Source: Xenoacremonium recifei (Eukaryota > Ascomycota > Sordariomycetes > Hypocreales > Nectriaceae). Taken from it: a stretch of 27,719 nt of DNA. Positions within the stretch are counted from its first letter, which is position 1, and the number at the start of each line of letters is the position of its first letter. The notes under the pieces were generated by a model. It was not told the DNA's origin. It saw only the letters and a list, made by a program, of their open reading frames with translations, and searched no databases. The stretch is taken from assembly GCA_012184525.1 (NCBI GenBank), contig WOFQ01000142.1, positions 1 through 27,719 on the forward strand, in the 5' to 3' direction. The position numbers and the translations under genes were made by a program. Positions 20,168-27,719 of this stretch are shown here, piece after piece.

Positions 20168-20503
20168 GTGTGTCTGGATGAGGGCGACAACGCACGTCTC
20201 GCCATTGCTAAGTTAGATTCGATCACTTCCCGGCGCGCTTCCTTCCCTGGTGCATCTCTGCGCTTGGACGTAACTTCGCACACGGGAAACCTTCCCTCCC
20301 ACAACAGTCTCCCCCAGGTAAGCTTAAACCTCAACCCAGCCTTTCTCGCCTGTTGTCTTTTCTGTTATTCTAATCTTTCCCTTACCTCAATTGAGATAGG
20401 GAATGCAGCTCGATATTCTGCTTCCGTTAACAAGTCAGCCCCGCTGGTAATCTTCCCCTCGTTAAATATCAGTCTAACAGCTAACTCTTTACAGAAGGAC
20501 ATT
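20168..20503 (+). pseudogene. Spliced gene remnant with two well-formed introns
   Basis: Two strong intron signatures lie on the plus strand. One is 20,318-20,399 (CAG/GTAAGC to GAGATAG). The other is 20,447-20,494 (CTG/GTAATC, GCTAAC branch site, TTTACAG). The 47-bp exon between them and the open frame before them (codons from 20,168) would give a tail reading GMQLDILLPLTSQPR before a TGA formed across the second splice. No Met start is visible in the upstream frame, so the 5' part is missing or further left. Introns of this quality suggest a real, now truncated gene. No family is recognised. Confidence 0.35.
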
Positions 20504-20829
20504 GCATGCGACGAACCGGCGAGAATCCCCCGCAGACGATGACCTCCCTCCGACACGCGCCTCCTCTAACGACAACCTCATGTTCATATTTGTCTTCCAC
20601 GTTGCTGACTTTCCTCTGGCAACAGCCCGCCTCTGATAGCAAGTGCCTATTGACCGCTGCCGCCCTCCGCATAACGCCCCCCTCCGACGATAACCGCATG
20701 TGGATATTATTTTTCGCTCCACGGCCGCTTCCGGTCCGACCTTCCCTCCTATGACAGCCCCCCACTGACGACAGTTCCACCCTCGACCCCTCACGAGAGC
20801 CTCTCACGGAAAGCCTCACTTGAACATCA

Positions 20830-21690
20830 GCCTCCGCTCGACAACAGCCTCCTCTCACAATAACCCCCCTCCGACGACAACCTATCGCTGACGGCAGTCT
20901 TCCTCTGACTGTAATTCTCCCTCTAACAATAACTTCCCTTTAACGATAACTTCTCTCTGACAATAACTTCCCCCTGACGACAACTCCCCCAACGACAACT
21001 TCCCCCAACGACAACTCCCCCAACGACAACTCCCCCAACGACAACTTCCCCCAATAACAACTCCTCCTGACAACAACTCCCCTGCGACAATAACTCGCTT
21101 GCGATAATAGCTTTCCCCTGACGACAATTTCTCTCCGATAACGACTTCTCTCCAACGACGACTCTCCGGCAACAGCAACTTTCCTTCGGCAACAGCTTCT
21201 TCTGACAATAAGCTCCGTTTGATAATAACTTTCCTCTAACAGCAACTTCGCCCCGACAACAACATGCCCCGATAATAACTTCTCCTGGCAACAACTCAAC
21301 TGCGACAACTTTCCTCTAACAACTTCTCCTGACAATAATATCCCCTTACCGACAACTTCCCTCCAACGAAGACTTCTTTATGTCAATAGGTTCTCTTCGA
21401 CAACAACTTCCTTCTCATAGTAAACTCACTAAGGGATCAGCTTCTGTTGAGTAACAGCTTTCTCTGATACCAACTTCACTTTGATAACCGGTTTCCTCCG
21501 AGAATACCTTTCCTCTGACGCCAATAACCCACCGATAACTCTCCCCGGAGACTAGCTTCCTTCCGGCAACAGCTTCCTCTGACGATCGCCTCCTTCCGAC
21601 GACGACTTGGCTCTGAAAACAACCTCCTTCTGGCAACTGCTCTATCTGACCATAAGCTCATTTTGATATCAGCTTCATTTTAAAATAATT
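20830..21690 (+). repeat. Degenerate 15-17 bp minisatellite
   Basis: The tract consists of variants of CTTCCCCCAACGACAA, most regular at 20,985-21,060, where CTCCCCCAACGACAA repeats almost exactly. Weaker units extend left to about 20,560 and right to about 21,690. It is strongly strand-asymmetric (few G on the plus strand). On the minus strand the regular part is open in all three frames, giving artefactual Gly/Glu/Ser/Val-rich ORFs. The right edge lies ~0.3 kb before the SLA2 3' fragment. Confidence 0.85.
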
Positions 21691-21994
21691 TCCCTCCGCC
21701 GCCAACCTCACTGCTGCGACAGTCTTTATCTTACAAGACGTTTAATTTCCTTTCCAGAACGTCACCTCATTGGCTACCTCTGTCTCGCAACGCCGTACCT
21801 TTATTAGTGATGGTAGTCTACTAGCGACGATATTATGTCAAGAATCTAAGAGTAAGAACAACCTCTTTATGCTGATAATCTCCTCCTGCTGGTAACCTAT
21901 CTATTCTAGAAACTCTGCTCTTAATAAGTCCAAGTCCTAGAATAACAGATTCACCTCTTTAACGAAAATTCCGGGTTTGCAGCTGCGTCAGTCC

Positions 21995-22803
21995 TCGAAT
22001 ATCATTCTGTCAGTCATCGACTCAGAGTTAAGCAAGGCTGCAGATACCATCGCCACTGCTACAGCATGACTGGCAAAGCTCAAGAATAAGCCGCATAATG
22101 GGTATTCGACATACGAACTCAGGGTGCATGACTTGATCCTGGATGCGGCTATAGCAATCACAAACGCCATTACACAGCTGATCCAGGCCGCTACAGCGAC
22201 ACAACAGGAGATTGTTCAGGCCGGCCGAGGATCATCATCTCGAACAGCCTTCTACAAGAAGAACAACCGATGGACGGAGGGTCTTATCTCAGCAGCCAAG
22301 GCAGTGGCCTCGTCTACCAACACGCTCATCGAGACGGCGGACGGCGTCATCTCCAACCGCAACAGCCCTGAGCAGCTCATCGTGGCCTCCAACAATGTGG
22401 CGGCCTCGACTGCACAGCTCGTCGCGGCCAGCCAAGTCAATGCGGGCTTCATATCGCAGAGCCAGGAGAAGCTGGAGCAGGCCAGCAAGGCCGTTGGCGC
22501 AGCGTGCCGATCGCTGGTGCGCCAAGTGCAGAGCATGATCAAGGAGCGCAGCCAAGAGGAAGACCAAGTAGACTACACAAAGCTCAGGGTCCACGAATTC
22601 AAGGTTCGCGAGATGGAGCAGCAGGTGAGTCGTCTGTCGTGAGAGTGTAGTCGTCGTCACGGCGACTGCCTCAGTGAGTTGAGTTAAGCTTAGGATCGTC
22701 ACTAACACCATGACAGGTCGAGATCCTCCAATTGGAGAACGCACTGTCAGCGGCCCGGCATCGGCTGGGCGAGATGCGCAAGATTTCGTACCAGGAGGAA
22801 TAG
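21995..22803 (+). pseudogene. SLA2: SLA2, 3' fragment (I/LWEQ actin-binding region)
   Basis: Similarity to fungal SLA2 begins around SVIDSELSKAADTI (about 22,010). It runs through KNKPHNGYSTYELRVHDLIL, the I/LWEQ (THATCH) core with AGRGSSSRTAFYKKNNRWTE, NTLIETADGV and RNSPEQLIVAS, to the end. An intron at 22,625-22,716 (GTGAGT, CTAAC branch site, TGACAG) precedes a last exon ending in RKISYQEE and TAG at 22,801-22,803. This region binds F-actin in SLA2/Hip1R. TGA at 22,067-22,069 interrupts the frame where relatives usually have Arg before LAKLKNKP, consistent with CGA-to-TGA. About 430 residues of central coiled coil between this and the 5' fragment are absent. Apart from the stop, the domain is well conserved, so the break looks recent. 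Confidence 0.93.
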
Positions 22804-23849
22804 ACGTAGGTGGCTGAAGGTCCGGCGCGTGTGGTACCCTCCATGAGATCGGAGATAACTTAGGGGCAGGCTGGAGGCTAGACGAGAGGGTTGGAGGCTT
22901 GCGAGGCGTGCGAGGGCCGGGGAGGAAAGGGGGGGCTTACCCGCGTAGGCCGGCGCCGCGGCCGTCTGGCTCCAGCTGAGGAGAGCGAGAATGACTGAAG
23001 GTTGACGGAGGCGTCGGGCGACGGCGCGAAGGCGTGAAGATGTGTTGGCATCCATCGAGCCCCGTACAGTGCCCGGCCAGGCGGCTTCGTGTTCCGGCGC
23101 CGTTTGTGGAGGTGAGGTTGTGGGATGGATGGATGGATGGATGGACCCCGAAGCCAAGCTCCATCCAAAGTATCCCGCAAGTACCGCGTTAGAGCAGTGT
23201 CAAATGACGATCCAGTTGCGAGCCAGAAAGTCCACTTCGCGTCCAGCCCCCGAGGAGCTAGGGGAGGCTGTCTGGCGCGTCCCGCCTATTGGTCCAGATG
23301 CGAGGATGCGCTCATCGGGCGTCCAGTAGCGCCGTGATCTGCAACGAGTGATCAGCCTCACAGCGCTGGGCTCTAAATTATGTGTCCGCGTGCTGTCCCG
23401 CGACCTCCGCGGACATACCTTATCGATGTCGCATTTCTCCCCTTGAACCTCGTGCTGTACCTTTTCCATGGGCCTTTCAGTGTCGCAGACTCCGCAAAGG
23501 ACCATGGCCTACCCTATACTGAGACCTGGGTTTTCAGCCAGGAATTTCGGGGGCATGAACAATTGGAACCCTTCCGCGGGGGTTACGCAGCGTCTGAATT
23601 CTAGGCAGGTCTTCGTTCCGGGGCGATCCTCTGCTTTTTCCTAATTGACTTTTGGCTCTCCACAATGTGTATTACCACAGCAGGATCTCTGCGACTCTGA
23701 ATTAATAGCTGATTACTCTATCTCGTCGGGATTGGCTTATTGGGTGCCAGAGGTTTGAGCCTGGCGGGCGGCTGAGAGCTGGAGTGAGGGATGAGGTATG
23801 TGGACTTTTCAACGTTTTGGCGCCAGTCGCGGCTAGGCCTTGCGGATGA
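22804..23849. other. SLA2 3' flank without a confident gene
   Basis: Several overlapping ORFs occur on both strands. A minus-strand 39-codon start (MDANTSSRLRAVARR...) at 23,054, with a GTAAGC donor at about 22,937, is suggestive of a small gene, but its continuation would overlap the SLA2 end. Most other ORFs come from the TGGA repeat. No gene is assigned. Confidence 0.4.
23122..23144 (+). repeat. (TGGA)n microsatellite
   Basis: About five tandem GGAT/TGGA tetramers. They generate artefactual Met-Asp-Gly-Trp and Ile-His-Pro-Ser reading frames on the two strands. Confidence 0.85.
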
Positions 23850-23902
23850 GGAGACCTGAGACCTGAGACCTAAGACCTAAGACCTAAAACCTGAGACCTA
23901 GT
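23850..23902 (+). repeat. Tandem 7-bp repeat (ACCTGAG/ACCTAAG)
   Basis: Seven units of ACCTRAG with small variations sit at the boundary between GC-rich SLA2 flank and the AT-rich block. The variant positions are G/A, as expected from transitions. Confidence 0.85.
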
Positions 23903-24060
23903 ATAGTAGAAGGTAAATTAGGTATCGCTGGTTTTATAGTTAACTTTTTTTAAGGACTGCAGGGTAAATAAATAATACTAATCTAACTTTTTCTTTCTAA
24001 GAAATATATAAGATTTAGTATTTAACTAAATAATATATTATAACACTTAATTTATAATAT

Positions 24061-24282
24061 TGTGTGGGGCTGGACAGGAGTTTGTTCAACAAGCTGTTGC
24101 CATTGAATAGATTATCTAAAGCTAAGGAAAAGGGAAAGGAGGAGAAGGCTCGAGCCTTCTTCCTCGCATCTAAGTAGCCTCGTAGTTGCTAGGCCGACGA
24201 CGCTAAGTTAAGGGGGTCGTATTCGGCAGGGAATTGGATCACGGCTATGCCGTGATCCTGACCCAGGCCCTGGCCTGTGACA
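24061..24282. mobile_element. Solo LTR-like insertion (222 bp)
   Basis: The element begins TGTGTGG and ends CCTGTGACA, so it has the TG...CA ends of a retrotransposon LTR. It is flanked by the perfect 5-bp duplication AATAT (24,056-24,060 and 24,283-24,287). It is far more GC-rich than the surrounding block. Inside are a perfect 10-bp inverted repeat with 3-base loop (24,236-24,258) and CAGGCC-CT-GGCCTG (24,266-24,279). No coding region or primer-binding site remains next to it, as expected after LTR-LTR recombination. A SINE or MITE is less likely given the TG/CA ends. Confidence 0.72.
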
Positions 24283-24879
24283 AATATTTTATTATACTTA
24301 TTTTAATAAGATTAGTTACTAATTTGAATTTCTAGAACATATTCCTAAAAAAAGAGAAATAAAACTAATTATTTTAACTATTTATTTATATTAATTATTA
24401 TAGGGTTCCCTAAAGGGCAGCCAGTCCTTAGTATAATAGGTCTTTAATATTAATAGTAAGACTAAAGCTTAGTCTTCTAAGCTTCTATAGGTATAATACA
24501 GTAGCTAAATAAGGGCGATATAGCTATAAATCTAAATCTATAACTTTACTATATAGTAATTACTATAAACCCTGAAAGTGAGGATAATAGAGTAACCTAT
24601 ATCCTATAACCTAAATAACCCCTTTAGGGTAGCCCTATTATAACTCTTCCCCTTCTATATTTAATATCTTAGTAAGGTAGGGCTATACTTATTAGTATTA
24701 TAACTGCGAATTCCTTAGCCTTTATTTACTAAAATAAATAATAATAAGTATTTATAGCCTTACTATAATTAAGGTATTAATAAGGTATTAAGATATCTAA
24801 TTATATAATTCTTTCTTTATTATTAATTAGCTTCATTATTTATTTATTTTAGGTTTTTTTATTACTTATTATATCATAT

Positions 24880-25171
24880 GCAGCAGACCTATTATGAGGA
24901 TACCCAGATCAGAAGGAAACACAGCTCTTGATTTCTAACTCAATGACCGACTATAGGCTAGTTAAATAGAGACAAAGTGAGTGGTCTTTGATCATCAGCA
25001 TTTGATCAAATGGTCAGTTGTTTGAGGTGTGTGTCATATCAGTCAGCGATACCGGAAGACCAGTCTTCCGGTCTCACATGTGTATGTGTGTGTGTTTCAG
25101 CTGTCTTCAGGGCCAGCCTGTCATCAATTGATATCATGTGACGCAGCCTTGTCAGCCTATTCCTGTGACAT
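24880..25171. mobile_element. GC-richer island, possible second LTR-like element
   Basis: The island ends in CCTGTGACA, the same nine bases that end the 222-bp LTR-like element, and is followed directly by AT-rich DNA. A possible start is TG at 24,895; the flanks would be TATTA and TATAA, an imperfect duplication. It contains a perfect palindrome (25,051-25,072) and a short GT run (about 25,080-25,095). Confidence 0.35.
25051..25072. repeat. Perfect 10-bp inverted repeat
   Basis: ACCGGAAGAC and GTCTTCCGGT are exact reverse complements around the central CA. It sits in the GC-richer island of the AT-rich block. Confidence 0.9.
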
Positions 25172-26121
25172 ATAAATAAGCTATTTTAAAGTTTCTAGCT
25201 ATTTTAATTAAAGTATAAGAATTTTATAATTTTTTAGAAAATCCGATTTACTAGTGATAAGAACTGTTTCACTTGCTATACTGGTTCACTCGCTATATAC
25301 TTACGTTAAATATACTTATAATATTATAATATTAATTTTTTTTTTAAAAAAATGTCCAAAAAAAGTAATTAATAAAAAAGAAAAAAATAATATATAATTA
25401 AATATTTTAATATTTTATTAATACTATAATTATATTATAATTATAAAAACTTATTATTATAAATCTTAATAAATAAAGGCTAAAGAAATTTAAAGGATAA
25501 TATTATTTAATATAGCTTTACTCTATTAGGATATTAAATATAAAAAAGGAAGTATTATAATAAGGCTATCTTAGAGAGGTCTCTAAATTATAAACTATTT
25601 TAATATTTTAAGTCTTAAGGGTTATAATAATTATTATTTAAAAGAGTTATAAATTTATAATAATATTATCCTTATTTATTTATAATATCCTACTTATAAA
25701 AGCTTAAAAAGCTAAGTTTTAGTCTTAATATTAATATAAAATAACCATTATATTAAGAATTAACTGCTTTTTATAGAACCCTATAATAATTTAAGTCTAG
25801 ATTTACTCTATATTATATCTTCCTCTTATATATAAGATAAAACTACTTCTAATATAATTTAAAAGAATTATAAAATTTAATTTTATATTATTTTATTTTC
25901 TTTTTAAATTATAAACTTAATTAATTTAATATAATATTTATAAGATATTTTAAAGCTTAGCTTTACTATTTATTATATTTTATTACTTTATCTACCTTTA
26001 TGTTAACTTATCTCTATAAATAGTACTAGAATATAAAGCTGAAACTGCAGGCACTATATAGGGCTTAATAAGTATTTAGCCCTACCCCTAGTCTTCCTAT
26101 CCTATCTACTCCCTTTCTTTA

Positions 26122-26391
26122 ATGCCTTCGCGCCGACTTAAACCTTCCGAGACTAACTAGAGTTCAAATAGCCTGCGCTATACGTGCCGATCCTGTTCCG
26201 GAACAGGGCTTAGCTTCCCCGGGCGCAGTAGCTGGAGTTTAAACTATAAACGGTGCCTAGCTTCCGAACCATGCGCTTCCCACGTGTGCAACGCTCTCTC
26301 CGCAACTTGTCTCGAACTGGCTTAGGCAGCCTCCACTCTGAAGATAAACTCTGTCAGCCGAGACGTGGGTTTCGGCTTTGGCTTGAGATAG
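26122..26391 (+). pseudogene. Cysteine-rich degenerate reading frame
   Basis: ATG at 26,122 opens MPSRRLKPSETN, then TAG (26,158-26,160). The same frame continues for 54 codons with a striking Cys pattern (YTCRSCSG, KRC, EPCASHVC, SATC) to a second TAG (26,323-26,325), and then on to a third stop at 26,389. Both internal stops are TAG, as a CAG-to-TAG change would give. The segment is GC-richer than its AT-rich left flank. It may be the N-terminus of a decayed transposon or zinc-binding protein. The family is not recognised. Confidence 0.4.
26192..26207. repeat. 16-bp perfect palindrome
   Basis: CCTGTTCCGGAACAGG reads identically on both strands. It lies within the cysteine-rich degenerate frame, so it may be coincidental coding sequence. 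Confidence 0.85.
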
Positions 26392-26786
26392 TTTATGAAA
26401 TGCCCTGCTAACCTGCATGCCCTGCTGACACCTCTAGATTAATTGTATACTTTAATAGTTATATGATGCCTGTCCGTTTTAGGATAGCGTTATCACACGC
26501 CAGATCCAACTTCTTACCCCAGACTCACATTAGGTTCACCTTCCGATTACTTTCACCCAAACCTCACCTTCCGTTTTGATAGCGAGTGGGGACTTACAGT
26601 AAGTCAGACACTAACTCTCACCCGACTCATATTTGGCGTTGTGGAGACTGTCAGACAACTTTTCGATTCTCAATTTTTTTGTCTGTATTCTCTGATTCCG
26701 ACTACCTATTTGCGTCTAAAACTACAGGAAAATCAAAGAAAGGATTCTGCAACTTCTGCGCTCCACGATTGCCATCCGTATCTCAA
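26392..26786. other. 3' flank of MAT1-2-1
   Basis: This is moderately AT-rich sequence between the degenerate frame and the MAT1-2-1 stop. A plus-strand ORF from 26,586 runs antisense into the MAT gene and is treated as a shadow. It probably holds the MAT1-2-1 3' untranslated region. Confidence 0.5.
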
Positions 26787-27692
26787 TCAATTCTCATTGC
26801 TAGGCTGAATGTTGGCATTGAAGTCGATATTCCCAAGAATGCCTGCATTCGCCTCGAAAGTCCCAATGCTTGCAATATTCTCGATGTTTCCTGACTGTCT
26901 CGCCCGTCTTCGCCGCTCACACGGTCTTCGCGGACAATATTTATAATGCGGATATTTCTTGAGGAGCGCATTTTTAATGCGGTCGGCCATTTCCTTGTAC
27001 TTGAATCGAATCTCGCGAGACTCGATGTTCCAGGCTTTGCCGAGGATTTGGGCTAAAAGATACCGATAAACATTAGCATGAATGTGACTTGAATGATCAG
27101 CGACTTCTTACAGATCTCATTGTTGGTAATGCCCGGATTGGCGTCCTTGATCAAGTGGTGGCGCTCCTTGCGGTAGAGAATGTAGGCGTTTGGGGGGCGG
27201 GGGATGCGAAAGGAAGCCGAGGAAGCAGACTGAGACTGAGCAGAAGCAGATGAAGATGAAGTAGAAGAAGAAGAAGCATCTCCAGCCGGCACCATCGGCC
27301 GCATGATCCAAATGGGATCGGATCCCGCCGGACTCAAAACCATCCCCTGACCCGTCACGAAATGACGAGGCGCACCGAGATAAACTCGATCAATGCCTGT
27401 GCCGTCGATGCAGTACATGACTTGTTCAGGAACATGCTCCCTAGACGTTTGTAAGCATTCAAGAAGTGATGAGAGACGAAATTCAGGCATTCAAGACTCA
27501 CATAAATCGCAGCGCGATATATCGTTTAGCACCAGCGTCGAGCATTCGATACAGAGATCCATCAATACAGAGAATCGAAATGAAGGGATTCATCTGCGAC
27601 TCGAAGCACTGCTTCCAGATGTTCTCCAGCATATCTGGGGAGTAGAAACTGCCCTGAAACTCGGCCGGCATTACTGTGATAGTATTCGCCAT
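26787..27692 (-). CDS. MAT1-2-1: MAT1-2-1 mating-type HMG-box transcription factor
   Basis: Exons are 27,692-27,502, 27,440-27,112 and 27,052-26,787, giving 261 residues. Intron 1 (61 bp) has a GTGAGT donor and TCTAG acceptor and splits a Met codon. Intron 2 (59 bp) has a GTAAGA donor and TTTTAG acceptor and splits the Ser codon in NNEIS-QILGKAW, the position conserved in ascomycete MAT1-2-1 HMG boxes. The MATA-type HMG box covers about residues 141-215 (FRIPRPPNAYILYRKERHH ... KYPHYKYCPRRP), followed by a basic cluster (ERRRRARQ) that likely acts in nuclear import and DNA binding. A Ser-rich linker precedes the box. The protein specifies MAT1-2 mating identity and activates pheromone and receptor genes. 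All exons are open, so the gene appears functional. The frame has no upstream stop within the 27 bp before the ATG, so a slightly longer N-terminus beyond the window cannot be excluded. It is convergent with SLA2. Confidence 0.95.
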
Positions 27693-27719
27693 GATGGGCG
27701 AGAGGATATCGATGCGAAA

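Larger units (their letters stand above)
23910..26060. other. AT-rich block, RIP-like
   Basis: Apart from two GC-richer islands, the stretch is strongly AT-rich, dense in TA dinucleotides and with almost no CG, and has no ORF of note. In filamentous ascomycetes this is the usual appearance of old transposon copies after repeat-induced point mutation. I recognise no transposon protein remnant within it. It separates the SLA2 3' end from MAT1-2-1. Confidence 0.7.

Noticed and set aside
20985..21060. CRISPR-like array
   Set aside because: The units are directly tandem, with no unique spacers, in a eukaryotic context. It is a minisatellite.
20882..21335. Three overlapping minus-strand ORFs of 108-131 codons
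   Set aside because: They arise because the repeat unit is near a multiple of three and lacks stops on that strand. The composition is pure repeat, with no independent coding evidence.
5657..21994. Giant Starship-type transposon
   Set aside because: I see no tyrosine recombinase (DUF3435) captain gene, no terminal repeats and no target duplication. The left junction cuts a gene of the inserted segment itself.
22747..23157. Minus-strand 136-codon ORF downstream of SLA2
   Set aside because: It runs antisense into the SLA2 last exon and starts in the TGGA repeat. Only its MDANTSSRL segment looks gene-like, and that is too short to call.
5009..26325. Alternative genetic code with TAG as Gln
   Set aside because: MAT1-2-1 and both helicase frames need no TAG readthrough, TGA and TAA also occur as interrupting stops, and no ascomycete of this type is known to use such a code. 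Mutation or RNA editing is simpler.
26586..26894. Plus-strand ORF with CGDC and CNFC pairs
   Set aside because: It begins at GTG, overlaps the MAT1-2-1 last exon in antisense and matches no known family. Treated as a shadow.

Overview
The window looks like nuclear DNA of a filamentous ascomycete, most likely a Sordariomycete. It has short GT-AG introns of about 50-120 bp, an SLA2 gene next to a mating-type gene, GC-rich gene segments, and a 2-kb AT-rich block typical of DNA decayed by RIP (repeat-induced point mutation). The right end carries an apparently intact MAT1-2-1 gene (HMG-box mating-type regulator, minus strand, three exons), so this is a MAT1-2 locus or a copy of one. No close species assignment is possible by eye.

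Left part (1-4,365): a G-rich edge, one copy of a dispersed repeat (about 0.66-0.88 kb), a LysM-like secreted protein (minus) and a Ulp1-fold gene (minus) whose frame is broken and whose catalytic residues are replaced. SLA2 begins at 4,366 on the plus strand. Its first ~370 codons (ANTH domain and start of the coiled coil) are easy to read, but a TAG interrupts them and the similarity stops near 5,656. The last ~240 codons (I/LWEQ actin-binding region) reappear only at about 21,995-22,803. About 430 codons of central SLA2 are missing and ~16.3 kb of unrelated DNA lies between the two parts.

The intervening DNA (about 5,657-21,990) starts with a truncated, inverted amidoligase-like gene abutting the SLA2 breakpoint. 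It then holds two paralogous SNF2-type helicase-like genes on the minus strand. Helicase 1 (7,962-10,208) keeps the recognisable ATPase motifs. Helicase 2 (15,446-17,776) has a fully open frame but has lost the P-loop and several other ATPase motifs, while keeping a shared C-x9-C-x-C element. Between them lie a two-exon gene for a basic, cysteine-containing secreted protein and a second, inverted copy of the 0.7-kb repeat. The right third of the insert is decayed gene-like sequence plus a strongly biased 15-17 bp minisatellite that runs almost up to the SLA2 3' fragment.

The SLA2-MAT interval (22,804-26,786) contains a short 7-bp repeat, an AT-rich RIP-like block with a clean 222-bp solo-LTR-like insertion (5-bp target duplication AATAT), a second GC-richer island with a perfect palindrome, and a cysteine-rich degenerate reading frame. 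The most notable points are the split SLA2 beside MAT, the active/inactive-looking SNF2 pair, and the recurrence of isolated C-to-T type stop codons in otherwise open frames.
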